Source: Datnioides undecimradiatus (lineage: Eukaryota; Chordata; Actinopteri; Lobotiformes; Datnioididae). Taken from it: a DNA stretch of 64,000 nucleotides. The position numbers and the translations under genes are program-made. This document shows, piece by piece, positions 53,260 to 63,793 of the stretch. How positions within the stretch are numbered: the first letter of the stretch is position 1; each line of letters opens with the position of its first letter. Below the pieces are notes generated by a model, which was given only the letters and a program-made list of their open reading frames with translations, was not told the DNA's origin and searched no databases. The stretch covers positions 7,139,001-7,203,000 of the forward strand of contig WARS01000012.1 of assembly GCA_008933995.1 (NCBI GenBank), written 5' to 3'.

Positions 53260-56235
53260 CATTGCCACCCCTCACTATAAATCCCACCCCAAAAGGAGCC
53301 ATTTATGGGACAATAAGAGTCAATTTATGGGTCCCAGAAAATGAAGGCAATTCAGAGGTGTAGGATGAAAGATGACAAGGGCTTTCTTGGGGCTAGCTGG
53401 TAGCTCTGTGTTTCTTCACAACTTTCTCTCCTGCAGCCTATCGCACTAGGAAGCAGAGTGGACCAGTTGAGAACAAAATGAGAGATGATTTCATTTCCTC
53501 TACCAAGCATTATTTGAGAAATTGGCTACAAAAATGGCATTTACTGGTTAAGCTCTTGCAGTGCATTTTTTTAGGACTTATTAAAAATTACTTATGATGT
53601 CACATTTTATCTTATGGGTTTTGTTGGTAAAATCTGCATGAATGACCTCTCTTGTCCCCTAGAGGTCATAAAATGCTTTTCTTGAATACATACATAAAGA
53701 CAATGGGATTAGCAGCATCCTGGACAGACACACTCACACACAGATGCAGACAAGGAGACATGGACCAGATCACGTCTGCCTCAGAGTTACTCAGGTGTGG
53801 TGAGATCGCTGGAATACTGACATGAGACGTTTGGGGAAAATCATAGACAGGCCTGTGCCATGCCCCAACCACTGAAGCATATACAACAGCTCTCTGGCCT
53901 GCAGTGTGTGCTGCTGATGGATGTAACAGCACATCAGGCGGAGCACTTTTGCTACTTTATCTGTCTCAGGACAGACACAAATACACACTTTTGTTCAGCA
54001 GTGAAACCAACGTCTATGGTCTACACACACACGCTAAAGTAGTGCATCCCTTTACGGCTGCCCAACAATGAGTCAGCTGCCTACATTATGTCTGGAAACA
54101 ACTTCTTAAGGAATCACTGTTTGCTCCTCTCCCCCTTCTCTTTCTCTTTTCCTCTTTTATTCATTTAGTTTAATAGTCTGTAATAGTTACCAAGTATCAT
54201 TAAGGCCAACCTCTGTGGCTTCTAACAGCGCTGTAGGCAAGCCAAGTGTTTGTTGTCGGCACTTTATTGGCTTCCAGGGAGGAGGGTTGTTGTTGTTCAG
54301 TGTAATCTTGGCACGCCAATAACAGGTTTCAATAAAAGCAGCTGCTTTCTTATGGTAGTTAAGCCTCCTCCTCCCTCCCCCCTCTGGCAAGTGTGTTGGG
54401 TGAAATAAATGGGAGAGCTACCTGTAGAGAGGACTGGAAGTGTCTCCATTTGTCTTGACACATCTGCAGTACTTCTGTTTTCCTTTATCTCTCTCTCTTG
54501 TGCAGCATTCAAAACCCAATTTCTTCTTTTTTTTCTTCTTCTGTTTTCATCTCTGTCATTTGTTTCCAAAGCAGGTTGCAGAGGTTTTAACTGGTAAGCT
54601 GTCAGTCAGTGCTATGCTAGCTGGTTTAGCTTGACCACACTGCCCCCTTTGGGGAGCTACCCGCTGTTGCAGATCAACAGAGTAACAGAGGCAAAGCCAG
54701 GGTGACATATGGATCATAAAATCATTCATAGAAACATTTTTCGGCCCCTGTCTGTTACACATTTCATTTTTTGAGATACATACGGAGGTGTAATTTAATA
54801 TGGTGCAAAGTGGAGGTAATCCAATGATAGGCAGTGATCTAAATCCATTTGTATTTCACAGCCCATCAGTAACTATTCCCAGCCATCTGCATATGGAGGT
54901 CTTCATCACATCAGATTTTGTCAGTCTTGGTTTAAAAAAGAATGAATGAAATAAAGAATAAAAGTAGTACATCTTGCCCAGGTTGGGTTCTTGGTGTTAA
55001 AAACCATCTTGATCAGTCACAGATCATATCAAAATTGATTAGCACATGGTAATCTAGCATGGATACAGATGCAACAGGAAATGGGAGATGAGAGCAGGGC
55101 CTAAAAGGATCCAAGGGAAAGTGTTCAGGAAAGAAAAAAGCGGGCAGGAGACCAAGACTAGGCTTTTGTTCAATCTGAGGTAGTGTTTGACTGGACACGA
55201 GAAGTACTTTGGGAAACACAATGTAAACAGTGTGATTGATAGTAAACAGTCATGAAAATATAATACAGCAATAACTACAAATTTTGGGAGGGTTGCAACA
55301 TTTTCCAGTAACTCTCAGGAAGAAAACAACATGGGTGAGTTGTATCTATAATAACCCTCTGATTTTGTTACTTGAAGTAAATACCGGGCAGTCATTTTGT
55401 CATCCCTAACTAGTAAAGTAAATTAGTGATGTTGTGAAAGAATAAGGCCTGAAAATAATTTAACTTGTTATCTCACTTCTTTATAGCATGAGGTTTCTTA
55501 GAATAAATCTGTCTGTCAGATAAAATGACAGACATGACACAGGTTGAAAGTTTGAATCTAAGTGAAACGCCTTGTATTGCTTTCTTCTATACGATCTCTC
55601 ATTTTTCTTGGCAGCTACGTGTGATTTGCCACCACATTCCACAGTTAAAAGGTATAGGAGAAAGCGTCCCTATGTGGCTCAAGGAGTTCCTGTCTCTCAT
55701 GTAAAATTAAAAAGCACTCAGACAAACATTATTGAACCTCTGCTGGAGCTTGAACATTCCACTATGTCTGGCTGACCCCAACACAGGTTCATGTTTCCTC
55801 TCTTGGTTTCTCAAGGGTTTTTCATTTTTTTCTTCTCCATCAATCATCCCTTATTTTCTAACCGTCTAATCGTTATTTCAACCTGCCGAGGTGGCATGAA
55901 GCGGACATATCCAAGAGCAGAGTCCAGTATTTTTAGCTCTCTGTTGAGGGCAATGTCAGTCTGCTGGTTGGTCCAACACTTTGCTTAAGTCTGAAATATC
56001 CTAACAACATCAATGTATGCTCTTAGATGAACAGTAATCACTTTAGGGAACGTTTCCCATTTCCTCTATAAAGTAAACATCATTAACAAAATATAGTATG
56101 ACTGAATTTCTGCAAAACTAATCACATCTTCTGAGTCTTATCAACTTGAGGTGTACTTTGTATTTTGTTCTACTTAGCAAATGTCAGCATGTCAGTCTAC
56201 CTGCTGCACATCATCGTTCTAATATTTGCAGCCAC

Positions 56236-56269
<34 letters not shown>
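56236..56269. repeat. (CTAT)n microsatellite
   Basis: About eight tetranucleotide units. Confidence 0.95.
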
Positions 56270-56270
<1 letters not shown>

Positions 56271-58084
56271 AAATGTGAACACATACAGACATCCATACAG
56301 ATTCTGATTTGTCAAGAAAACCTCACTTTATTAAACACCATCCTTTTTGTACAGTCCCATTCACTATGAGGTCAGTGGGCAGTCGTGTGGAACACTAAAA
56401 CCTTTGTCAGTCCACATTTACACATTTGCTCCATATCTACCCGGTGCTGTTTTTGAACCCTGAGTTTGAACCCTTTGCTATCAGCCCCCCGGGAGGTGAG
56501 TGACAGCTTTTATATGCCATAACACATGTAACTGATATGAATTAACATGACTCATCCAGAAATGACACATCACTTTCCAAACATTTTGTTTCAGAGACGT
56601 CCCTCTGTGTCAAAAGCAGCTTTTATTTTCCTTTAATCCAAACAGAGTTTTGACATAAACACAAGTTAATTTCCATCATCTTTGGACCATTCAGCTAATT
56701 AAGAAAAAGTCACGTTTGACAGGGCCAAGAGAATTCACCAGAATCCACTAAAGTCATCACAAATGTTGTTTTCATGGACTGTGTCACAGGCATTTACAAG
56801 TCAATCACATTGTCAACCGGTCCCATCGTTGGAGCCCTGAGCAGCCTGATCCCTGAGTGACAATATGTTCTGGTCACATGGAGTACTGGGCCAGAAAAGG
56901 TCAATTAACATTCATGAGTGCGTCGTTTCCAAGAAAAACCTCACATCAATCCAGTTCAAAATAGCAGCTTGTTGCCATCGCTGGAGCCATCTTTGCTAAC
57001 AGCTGCAGCATGTAAGCCCAGCACCCCATCACTTATGACGCTGATCGTGGGCTGCAGTTTGGCTTTTAGTTGTTATCATTTGTTTCTTTCACAAGCTGTT
57101 TTGCGGGCAGGGATGATAGGATAAGTCTGTGTGACCATTTAGTGCTTCTGAAATGGAAAGGTTCGAGCATAAAACCTCTCTTTGTGCCATGCAACAAAAT
57201 CACTGTATATAATGAAAGTTTCCATGTTTGCTCATATCAGCATGAGGTGCACAATACCCTTGGGTTGCTTTAAGTATCTGTAGGTCATATGGCAGACAAG
57301 GAATAATACTGGAGTAAATGCAAGAACTCTGGGCAAAATGAGTCATCTGTTATGATCAAAATCATTTAGGATGTAATTTCTAGTAAAATAACTCAAGGAA
57401 ACATAATTAATCCTGCCTTCAGTGACTTTTTCCCATTCTAAATGACACAAAATATGTGTTTGAAAGGCAAACAATGAGACACTGGAGGGGGGCACGGATT
57501 TAGACAGAACTGAGGGGGTTTCCTAAGTCAAAGACGGTTGGGAACCAATGGTTTGTATGACAGTATAATCATGGTCATATGGCTGTGACCTCCCAAAGGC
57601 ATCCAGAGGTTATCCATGATTCACTCAGATAATGAGCCTCATCATTTAGGCTGTCACCTACTCTCCTCTGAGGCCTGGGCTAATATTTGAAGCCAGCAAT
57701 GCATTGAGGGGTTACATGAGCAGTAATCCCATGCAACGCTGACCGGTGTGATACATCACTGTAAGCAAATGAATGATTAGACACTTATTTAGCATAATAC
57801 TGAAGTGCACCACACTGTGATCTGGAGCAGGAGAAGTTAAACTCTCAGATTTATACTTTAGCTTTCGTAGAGTCACTTTTCACTTTTTTTCACTGAAACA
57901 CACCTTTTCCCTGAAGTGCACTGCGTCTTGATTTAAAGACTACTTGCTTGAGGCATCAAGGAAAAGCTACACTTCAAGACTTTATCAGTCATGAAGTCCT
58001 TGTTCCTGAGTAATGACTGTCAGAAAAAAACAAAACAAAGTCTTGTCCATAGCAATTGGATTGGATAAATCCGGCAAGTGGATG

Positions 58085-58112
58085 CACCCTGTCACCCTGT
58101 CACCCTGTCACC
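58085..58112. repeat. 8-nt tandem repeat (CACCCTGT)
   Basis: Three and a half copies of an 8-nt unit, about 175 nt 3' of the mgat5b stop, hence probably in its 3' UTR. Confidence 0.8.
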
Positions 58113-58286
58113 CATTTCACTTTTAACACACTTACTGTACCATTCCATTCTGAAAATGTTTGGTGCAAATGTTGCTAAAGTTTTCAGCAGCATTGGCAGG
58201 ATGGCTGGCTATTTTTGGCAGCTCTTTGGCGCTGTCCTTACCTTTCACCTGTTTCTTCCTGTCTTCCTGCTATTTCCTGAAATTTT

Positions 58287-58488
58287 TCACAAGAGGCAGT
58301 CAGGGCACAATGCCACCTGTCCAGGTAGGTGAGCTCTGCAGGGACACAGTCTGCGGTGAGAAGGGTCAGCGCCAGCACAACTGAACAGCAGAGGCTCTTG
58401 CTGAAGGCCACAGTGTCGACCCCAAGGACTGTAGGAAGGAAACAAGTGGTTCACTTCCTGCCCCATGCTGGAGCAGCCAATCCCAAGT
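58287..58488 (-). CDS. mgat5b: mgat5b last coding exon and stop
   Basis: Acceptor ATTTGTAG, 202 nt ending TGA at 58287-58289. Encodes LGIGCSSMGQEVNHLFPSYS, then PWGRHCGLQQEPLLFSCAGA and DPSHRRLCPCRAHLPGQVAL with CPDCLL. Matches DLLLFSCAGAHPRHQRVCPC and GQVALCKDCL at the end of MGAT5. Ends one Leu longer than the usual CL terminus. Confidence 0.95.
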
Positions 58489-60634
58489 CTACAAATTTGG
58501 AAATAAAAGTTAATTTATTTGTGAGTACTGGCAATTTATAACCAATATGAGTTTTATGATTCTGATTTCTCACTTGGTGAATGCAGCAGGGCTGTTCAGG
58601 TGGTGAAACAGAGCAGGCTCACACACGTGGGAGGACTGTCGACACACACTTACACATGACTGACCCAGGGGACCCAAGTGCACCCTTAAAGCACTTTCTG
58701 GTGGCCAAGTAGGGACAGATTTACTGCAGAAATTCTGGGCAATTAGGAGAAAGCAAGTAGAGAGTCATAACCAAGCGTAAAACAGAATGGTTTCTCTTGT
58801 GGATGGAAAAGCCTTCCAAAAAATCCTTATATTATATTTAAAATTAAATATTCTAAATTCAGCTTATATTTAAAACACTGAAGATGTTTTAGGTGGGCCA
58901 AAAATGTTTTGTTGTTGTTGTAGGTAGTACAGTACGGATAAGAAGTTCATTACCCTACTTCAAAAAACTTCAACTATCCCTTCAAAAGAGCACTACATCT
59001 CTGTACCTGGTGGGTGATGTAACCATGAACCCTCTCCAGCATTCCCTCACACGTGAACTCTCGGGGAGTGAAAGGCTTCACCTGCAAAAACATACAAATC
59101 CGCTTTTATTCAGCACTTCTGTGACTTTTATGGGAAATGTATGGGATTGCAAGGTGTGTATCTGTATACATTTATAAACACCACCTCTGTGCTTAGAATG
59201 GCTCTGACTGCCTCGCGCACATCAGTCTTGTTGGTTACATCTACTGTCCACACGTGGGGTTTGCCAATGAATGTTTCAGCGTACGGGTGCTGGGAAGAGA
59301 TCTGTGGGCCAAAGTTATTCATTGTCTTCAGATATTAAAATAAAATGTATGATATTTAAATCAGTTCACACTGTCCTCCCAGTTCAAGGAGCTACCTACC
59401 TGTCTTGTAGTGGGCTTGCCTTTATAGAAGTCGTTGTTGTCTGATGAGTGTGGTGGGTCAAAACGTGGCTGAAGGAAAACACAGCCAAGAGCTATGGCCT
59501 CAATGGGGGCTGGACCTTCATAGGGGAACCCAAGGCCTACAAACACCTGAGAGGAAAGCAGCAGGGGGGAGACATTATATTCTGCATCCTCATGAGGATC
59601 CATCATCAGCTTTACAAAGGCAGGAGAGGCAGGATAAGCATATACGATAGATGCACCAAAAAGATTTGTATTCACCATGAGCTCTTATCTGACCTTGGCT
59701 CTGCGGAGAAGTCGAAGGAAGTGTTCCTGACTCAGCAGACCGTGGTTTCTGATGAAGCTGGGCAGATTAGAGGCATGTCCTGGAGGCTGGTAGACTGTAG
59801 CGTGGGTCTCCAACTCTTCACTGATTAACCCCACATACTCAGACTTACCCTAGAGCATAAATACAAATACAGAAACACACACATACAAGACCAAGAGTAT
59901 ATAGACTTAGGATTTCAGAAATCATCGTTACCATGGTAAAATGGAGCAGTAGCTGGCATCATTATACCTGCCACATGTAATCCTGTTTGCCATAGACAAC
60001 AGCTATCCTGTCTTTCCTGTAGGTATCTGCCTCGAGCTCTTCCTCTCTCACTTCCTGTTTCACTGCCTCCTCACTCACGAAGCCCAGGAAGGAGTCATCA
60101 GGAGTATGAGCTAGAGAACACACAACATTTAAATTGAACCACAGATTTTTACTGTATTTAGACTGTAAAAATAGAAGAAAACTCATTCAGTTTTGACATG
60201 AAACTTAATTACTGAGTGCTAAACTACTAACTTTATTTGTTAGTAATGAAACTTGTCTTAAAAATGCCTTAAATTAATCCCTTATTTTACCAAACGTTGA
60301 CCCAAGATGCTGACTGCCTGCACACACATCTTCCTTAAAGACTCAGAGAATATATTTAGTGACAACACAGGCCAAAAATATTACAGGTGAATAACAGAAA
60401 AAGATTGAAATTCTGTGAAAAAGGAAAAACACGCTGTGCAGTTTAAATCAGCAGTTAAAGGAAATGAGAAGTGTACATGTATAAGAGGTTAACGTCTGGT
60501 TGTTTGGATAGGCAGCTGCCACCCTCCTGCCCTCCGACAGACTGAGGAAGGTGTGAAAGATGAGTATTTACTCTGCTAGGAATGTGCCAGCAAAGTTGTG
60601 TGTGTGGATATATGTGCAAGGATCTGCTCCATTT

Positions 60635-60666
<32 letters not shown>

Positions 60667-63600
60667 CATTCTCTCCTATCTGAAGGTACTTGTTTAAAAT
60701 ACTTTTGCCAAATCTTCCCTGGTTCGCACTGATAGCAGCACATAATTTCCTCCTGGCTCCTTCTCAGCTCCATTTGTCCCCACTTGTCTTTTACACCTGT
60801 CTCGGTTCAGTGCTTACCACACTCACATATCAGATTAGTGGAGATACGCAACAGCACACCGATACGATCAGGTTCGTGCAACATGTGGGTCTTTGATGGG
60901 AAGCTGTGAAGGAATGAAGTTTCTTTGGTTTGTGGGCTTCAGTGTCTTTGCTGCCTGTTTACAGTTCTGCTCCGTCTGCTCGTCTGTTTGCCACAATCAA
61001 CTGCGTTCCTCTCCTCCATTTCAAAACAGAAGCGTAAACACTTGCCTGCTTTTTTCTCAAGATTTTTTCTTTTCCTTCCTGTGTCTTTGTTTCTTTTTTT
61101 TGCTGTCTCTTTTTCTAGCCTTTCCCCCACCATCAGCTAACAGCCATCCCTCTCTCCCCCTCAGCAGGACAAATAAACAGTGTTCCAGGCTTAGGCATGA
61201 AGGGTGGCTCACGGCCCAGTGCGTCCAGCTTGTCTCCATCTCTCGGCAGGGAGGGAAAGATGACAGGGAGAGGTGTTGGAATGAAAGCTCTGTCTAGGCA
61301 CCAAGTTTATTTAACCCCAGCTATTAATCCTCTCACTGTGAAGACGTTTACAGGGGCGTGTGTGTGTGTGTGTGAAGGATCAGTGCTAGGCGGCAAGATA
61401 TAAAAATGTGTGTAAATGTATGTGTGTGTATATATATCTATGCTGACGTGCATTTTTAAATCAATGTACAGTACTGAGTCAGCTTCATACAGTGGCAGCT
61501 GAAGAGTCATATTGTTGCATGATTACAGAAACACATCGACACAGACTTACGGAACATGGTCATGTACTGCAGAGGTTGCAGACCCCAGCTGCCCCACAGT
61601 GTTTTATATCCACGGCTGCGTGCATAACTCCCCAAGTTAAAGGCTGGTTCAGTGCCAAAAGAGTCCAGGATCCTAAAGCGACACCTGGAATGGTTAAAAA
61701 ACACATTTATCGCCAGATTTATCTCCTCCACCTCTGTTTTTTGACAAATGCATAATTTCATCGCAGTTGATACAAATCATTTTACTCACGTGACTTCATC
61801 ATGTGACTTTATGTATTGGTCAGGACTATATTTAAAAGACTCAAATGACCTCAAATGCGCTGGGTAAATATTGTGGCCAAAGATGTTGTAAAAAGGTCTT
61901 TTTAAGTTCACAATGTACTTTTATACTGTATAGTAAGAAATATGCAATAAAACTACAGCGTGCCTACAGAAAATAATAATCGTTAGATAGAGGTAAGTAG
62001 ATATAATTTTCTTAGTAATTGCATTAATGGTCTTAATCACATCATATGTAACAAGTTTCAGGAGCAGGACCACACCTCAATGCGTCACTTCTCTATAAAT
62101 ACCCTCCTAACCCTCTCTCCCCTCCTTCGCGCTGACAATTCGACAACCCTTCCTTCCACCCCTTTCTTTTGTACCTCTTTCTCTCCTTCTTTCTGTCCAT
62201 AGGGCCCTATGGGGGTCCGTCATACCCGGGTGCTATGACCCATCTGAAGCTTCCCCAAACTCAGCAACACCCGAAAAATTGGCTTACGTTCTTAATCTCA
62301 TCAATAAATTGTTCAAATGCATCTCACTGATGGTGTGGTCCTTGCTAGTGAAATATGTGATGTACTAGAGGCAGAGTTATGAGGTGGTCGTACTGGTAAT
62401 GCGGGAAAGCCAGTCCCATGGCGCCTTTAAGGTGTGCGAGGCCGTGGTAGTCAGTATAGATGATGTCAAAGGTCAGAGGCCTCTGGATTGGACAACTGCC
62501 TCTGCCCGGGGCAGCACCTATAAGGCTGGACCAAACACAATAAACACATGCCACATAATTAATTACTCAGCAACATTCAGTATAGATCGTTTACTTCTCT
62601 CATCACTTCAGTATAGAATTATTATAGACCAATGCTTCCAAATACATAATGTATACCAATGTTATATCAAATACTTTGGTTCATATTTGTAATCAATACT
62701 TCACAAATAAATGTAATAGTCTGTATAAGATTACAGGAACAATTGGTATGGGACAATAGTTCTAACCTGTGGAGTTGCTGCTGTAAGGTGGTGAAGGTCA
62801 AGTTGTGGCCCAGGATTGTTAGACAGGCACTGAGATCAGCCCACTGGACCAGCTCCCCTAGAGGACCCCCTCTCTTTACCATAGCTTCAAAACGCTGGCC
62901 AACACCCCCAGCTAGGGCACCGGGATAAAGGAGCACCTAGAGGACAGTAGGTAGGAATGTTATAGTGTCAGTGTCACTGAATAAACTAAATGTTTGGTAG
63001 AGTTACTTGCTGGTTTCTACCCTCATCTGGGTGGAGACTGTCCTGTTACTGCTCTGCTTCATCCTCAGAGCAGCCTGTATCCACCGTTCAGACATCCTTT
63101 CCACTCTGGACCAGATGAAGTTTACAGCAGGACTGCTGCTGTTGCTGATGACCTCATACAGAGGGCTCAGAGTCGTACGTATCTGAGCCTGCGTGCAATG
63201 CAAAGTAAGATGAAAATAAAGAACAGCAGCATTATAATTCTATTTTCATAGTTCAGTACGAGCCTGATGTGTTTGTACCTTCTGTGTGTTAGAGTGAGGT
63301 CTCTGGTGCCATGGATGTGCAGACTGATTTCTTCCTGGACGAGGGGGGCAAAAGTTCTCAATTTGGCTAAGGTAAGTCAGAATGGAGCAGGGGGTACCAT
63401 CCACACCATAAAAGGCATAACAGGGGTCTGACTGCCAACGGGCCCGCAGAAACTGTCAGGGAGACAGATGTTGAATTGTGTAATAATAAGTCAAAATAAT
63501 AACAAATAATGATCTGCGCAGTAAGTCGTCATGCAGATTAGTTTAGCGATTCTATTAAGTAAATGCTTTGTTGTAAATATTTTAAAATATTTCTGTATCC

Positions 63601-63793
63601 AGCTCACACTTGCTCCTATGCTGGGAACTAAAGATCAAACTTAAAACTCTAAGTGTAGGTAAGCACTTCAACAGTGCACACACCGAGCCATACAGTTCAT
63701 GCTACCACATATATTTCTGCTTTCTCACCTCCACTTTGTCCGCACACACCGGATACGCAGGATCCATTGGCACCTCACACCTCTCATTGGGCC
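58287..63793 (-). CDS. mgat5b: MGAT5-family GlcNAc-transferase, C-terminal 613 residues (mgat5b-like; partial, 13 exons)
   Basis: Joins, 5' to 3' on the minus strand, 63793-63729, 63452-63279, 63188-63021, 62936-62767, 62525-62394, 61684-61551, 60110-59968, 59849-59694, 59546-59400, 59301-59185, 59081-59007, 58734-58574 and 58488-58287. All have AG/GT borders and compatible phases, giving one frame to TGA at 58287-58289. MGAT5-type enzymes (GT18) are Golgi type II membrane proteins that add beta-1,6-GlcNAc from UDP-GlcNAc to an alpha-mannose arm. Landmarks: SDPCYAFYGVDG, GGPLGELVQW, FGTEPAFN, GFPYEGPAPIEAIALGC, FIGKPHVWTVD, FTCEGMLERV and a Cys-rich end. VKPFTPREFTCEG and the diverged C-terminus fit MGAT5B (GnT-IX/Vb, brain O-mannosyl branching) better than MGAT5. 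Cytosolic tail, membrane anchor and most of the stem lie beyond the right edge. Confidence 0.9.
58574..58734 (-). CDS. mgat5b: mgat5b exon
   Basis: Acceptor TAATTGCCCAG, donor ACCAA|GTGAGA, 161 nt. Encodes NFCSKSVPTWPPESALRVHL, then GPLGQSCVSVCRQSSHVCEP and ALFHHLNSPAAFTK. Cys spacing (C-3-C-6-C after the WPP motif) equals that of MGAT5 (WPPLSAL, PGQSC, CEPSFFQHLN). A second AG at TTTCTGCAG just inside would put a stop in frame, so the earlier acceptor is used. Confidence 0.9.
59007..59081 (-). CDS. mgat5b: mgat5b exon
   Basis: Acceptor TTTTTGCAG, donor CACCAG|GTACAG, 75 nt, 25 codons. Encodes VKPFTPREFTCEGMLERVHG plus YITHQ. Matches PYEFTCEGMLQRINAFI of MGAT5 and, from memory, is closer to MGAT5B. 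Too short to be obvious as an open frame; fixed by motif and splice sites. Confidence 0.92.
59185..59301 (-). CDS. mgat5b: mgat5b exon
   Basis: Acceptor TTTGGCCCACAG, donor GAG|GTGGTG, 117 nt, 39 codons. Encodes ISSQHPYAETFIGKPHVWTV, then DVTNKTDVREAVRAILSTE, matching SQHPYAE.FIG.PHVWTVD of the family. NKT is a sequon. Confidence 0.96.
59400..59546 (-). CDS. mgat5b: mgat5b exon: donor-sugar binding core
   Basis: Acceptor TTTCCTCTCAG, donor AGACAG|GTAGGT, 147 nt, 49 codons. Encodes VFVGLGFPYEGPAPIEAIAL, then GCVFLQPRFDPPHSSDNNDF and YKGKPTTRQ. The GFPYEGPAP.EAIA.GC block is the most conserved GT18 motif, in the UDP-GlcNAc site. Confidence 0.97.
59694..59849 (-). CDS. mgat5b: mgat5b exon
   Basis: Acceptor TTTATGCTCTAG, donor GCCAAG|GTCAGA, 156 nt, phase 0. 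Encodes GKSEYVGLISEELETHATVY, then QPPGHASNLPSFIRNHGLLS and QEHFLRLLRRAK. Matches EVHATVYGS, IPSYVKNHGILS and LLRETK of MGAT5. Confidence 0.92.
59968..60110 (-). CDS. mgat5b: mgat5b exon
   Basis: Acceptor TGTTCTCTAG, donor TGGCAG|GTATAA, 143 nt. Encodes HTPDDSFLGFVSEEAVKQEV, then an acidic/basic loop and RIAVVYGKQDYMWQ, matching HTPDNSFLGFV and LVYGKVDSFWK. The split Pro codon joins TMFP to HTPD exactly. Confidence 0.92.
60111..61550. other. mgat5b: mgat5b intron (1.4 kb, longest in the visible part)
   Basis: Holds a TG microsatellite (60641-60666) and T-rich stretches; no exon recognised. The other visible introns are 84-709 nt. Confidence 0.85.
60641..60666. repeat. (TG)n microsatellite
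   Basis: About 13 GT units in the longest visible mgat5b intron. Confidence 0.95.
61551..61684 (-). CDS. mgat5b: mgat5b exon
   Basis: Acceptor TAACCATTCCAG, donor TTCC|GTAAGT, 134 nt. Encodes CRFRILDSFGTEPAFNLGSY, then ARSRGYKTLWGSWGLQPLQY and MTMF. Contains the family signature LDSFGTEP.N and the WG.W.L.P.QY.TMFP stretch. Confidence 0.93.
61685..62393. other. mgat5b: mgat5b intron (709 nt)
   Basis: Noncoding; T/C-rich tract at about 62100-62200. No exon or repeat family recognised. Confidence 0.85.
62394..62525 (-). CDS. mgat5b: mgat5b exon
   Basis: 132 nt. The upstream acceptor TTTGGTCCAG|C was preferred to the AG eight bases downstream because only it restores the reading frame. Donor TACCA|GTACGA. 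Encodes LIGAAPGRGSCPIQRPLTFD, then IIYTDYHGLAHLKGAMGLAF, matching ELIYIDIVGLAQFKKTLG of MGAT5. Confidence 0.85.
62767..62936 (-). CDS. mgat5b: mgat5b exon
   Basis: Acceptor GTCCTCTAG, donor CACAG|GTTAGA, 170 nt. Encodes VLLYPGALAGGVGQRFEAMV, then KRGGPLGELVQWADLSACLT. Matches KVLVHLGLL and SGGPLGELVQWSDL at the start of the GT18 catalytic core. NLT is a sequon. Confidence 0.92.
63021..63188 (-). CDS. mgat5b: mgat5b exon
   Basis: Acceptor TTGCACGCAG, 168 nt, phase 0. Encodes AQIRTTLSPLYEVISNSSSP through a WSRVERMSERWIQAALRMK helix, matching AEIRTDFNILY and RIRRMADAWIQAIK of MGAT5. I chose the donor AGG|GTAGAA because it keeps phase 0 into the next exon; a nearby AA|GTAACT would not. Two N-glycosylation sequons (NSS, NRT) are present. 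Confidence 0.85.
63279..63452 (-). CDS. mgat5b: mgat5b exon
   Basis: Acceptor CCTGACAG, donor AAG|GTACAA, 174 nt, phase 0 at both ends. Encodes FLRARWQSDPCYAFYGVDGT, then PCSILTYLSQIENFCPPRPG. Matches WRSDPCYADYGVDGSTCSF and VENWCPHLPW of MGAT5. Four cysteines are conserved. Confidence 0.9.
63729..63793 (-). CDS. mgat5b: mgat5b exon (first in window)
   Basis: Acceptor CTTACCCACAG, donor GAG|GTGAGA, 65 nt. Encodes PNERCEVPMDPAYPVCADKV plus E, aligning with the CVLPPMDGYPHCEGKIK segment of human MGAT5 at the start of the lumenal domain. It enters with two bases of a split codon, so a further exon lies to the right. Confidence 0.85.

Larger units (their letters stand above)
52407..58286. other. 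Intergenic, right part of the gap, including the mgat5b 3' UTR
   Basis: The minus-strand 3' UTR of mgat5b must run leftward from 58286. I cannot fix its end: the nearest clear minus-strand AATAAA (TTTATT on plus) lies at about 56625, with another near 56328. A CA microsatellite (53216-53259), a CTAT microsatellite (56236-56269) and a short 8-nt tandem repeat (58085-58112) are present. Confidence 0.5.

Noticed and set aside
53083-53344. Open frames across CA/TG arrays (also 272-623, 27830-28193, 51553-51841)
   Set aside because: Poly-TH or poly-VC translations of microsatellites, not genes.
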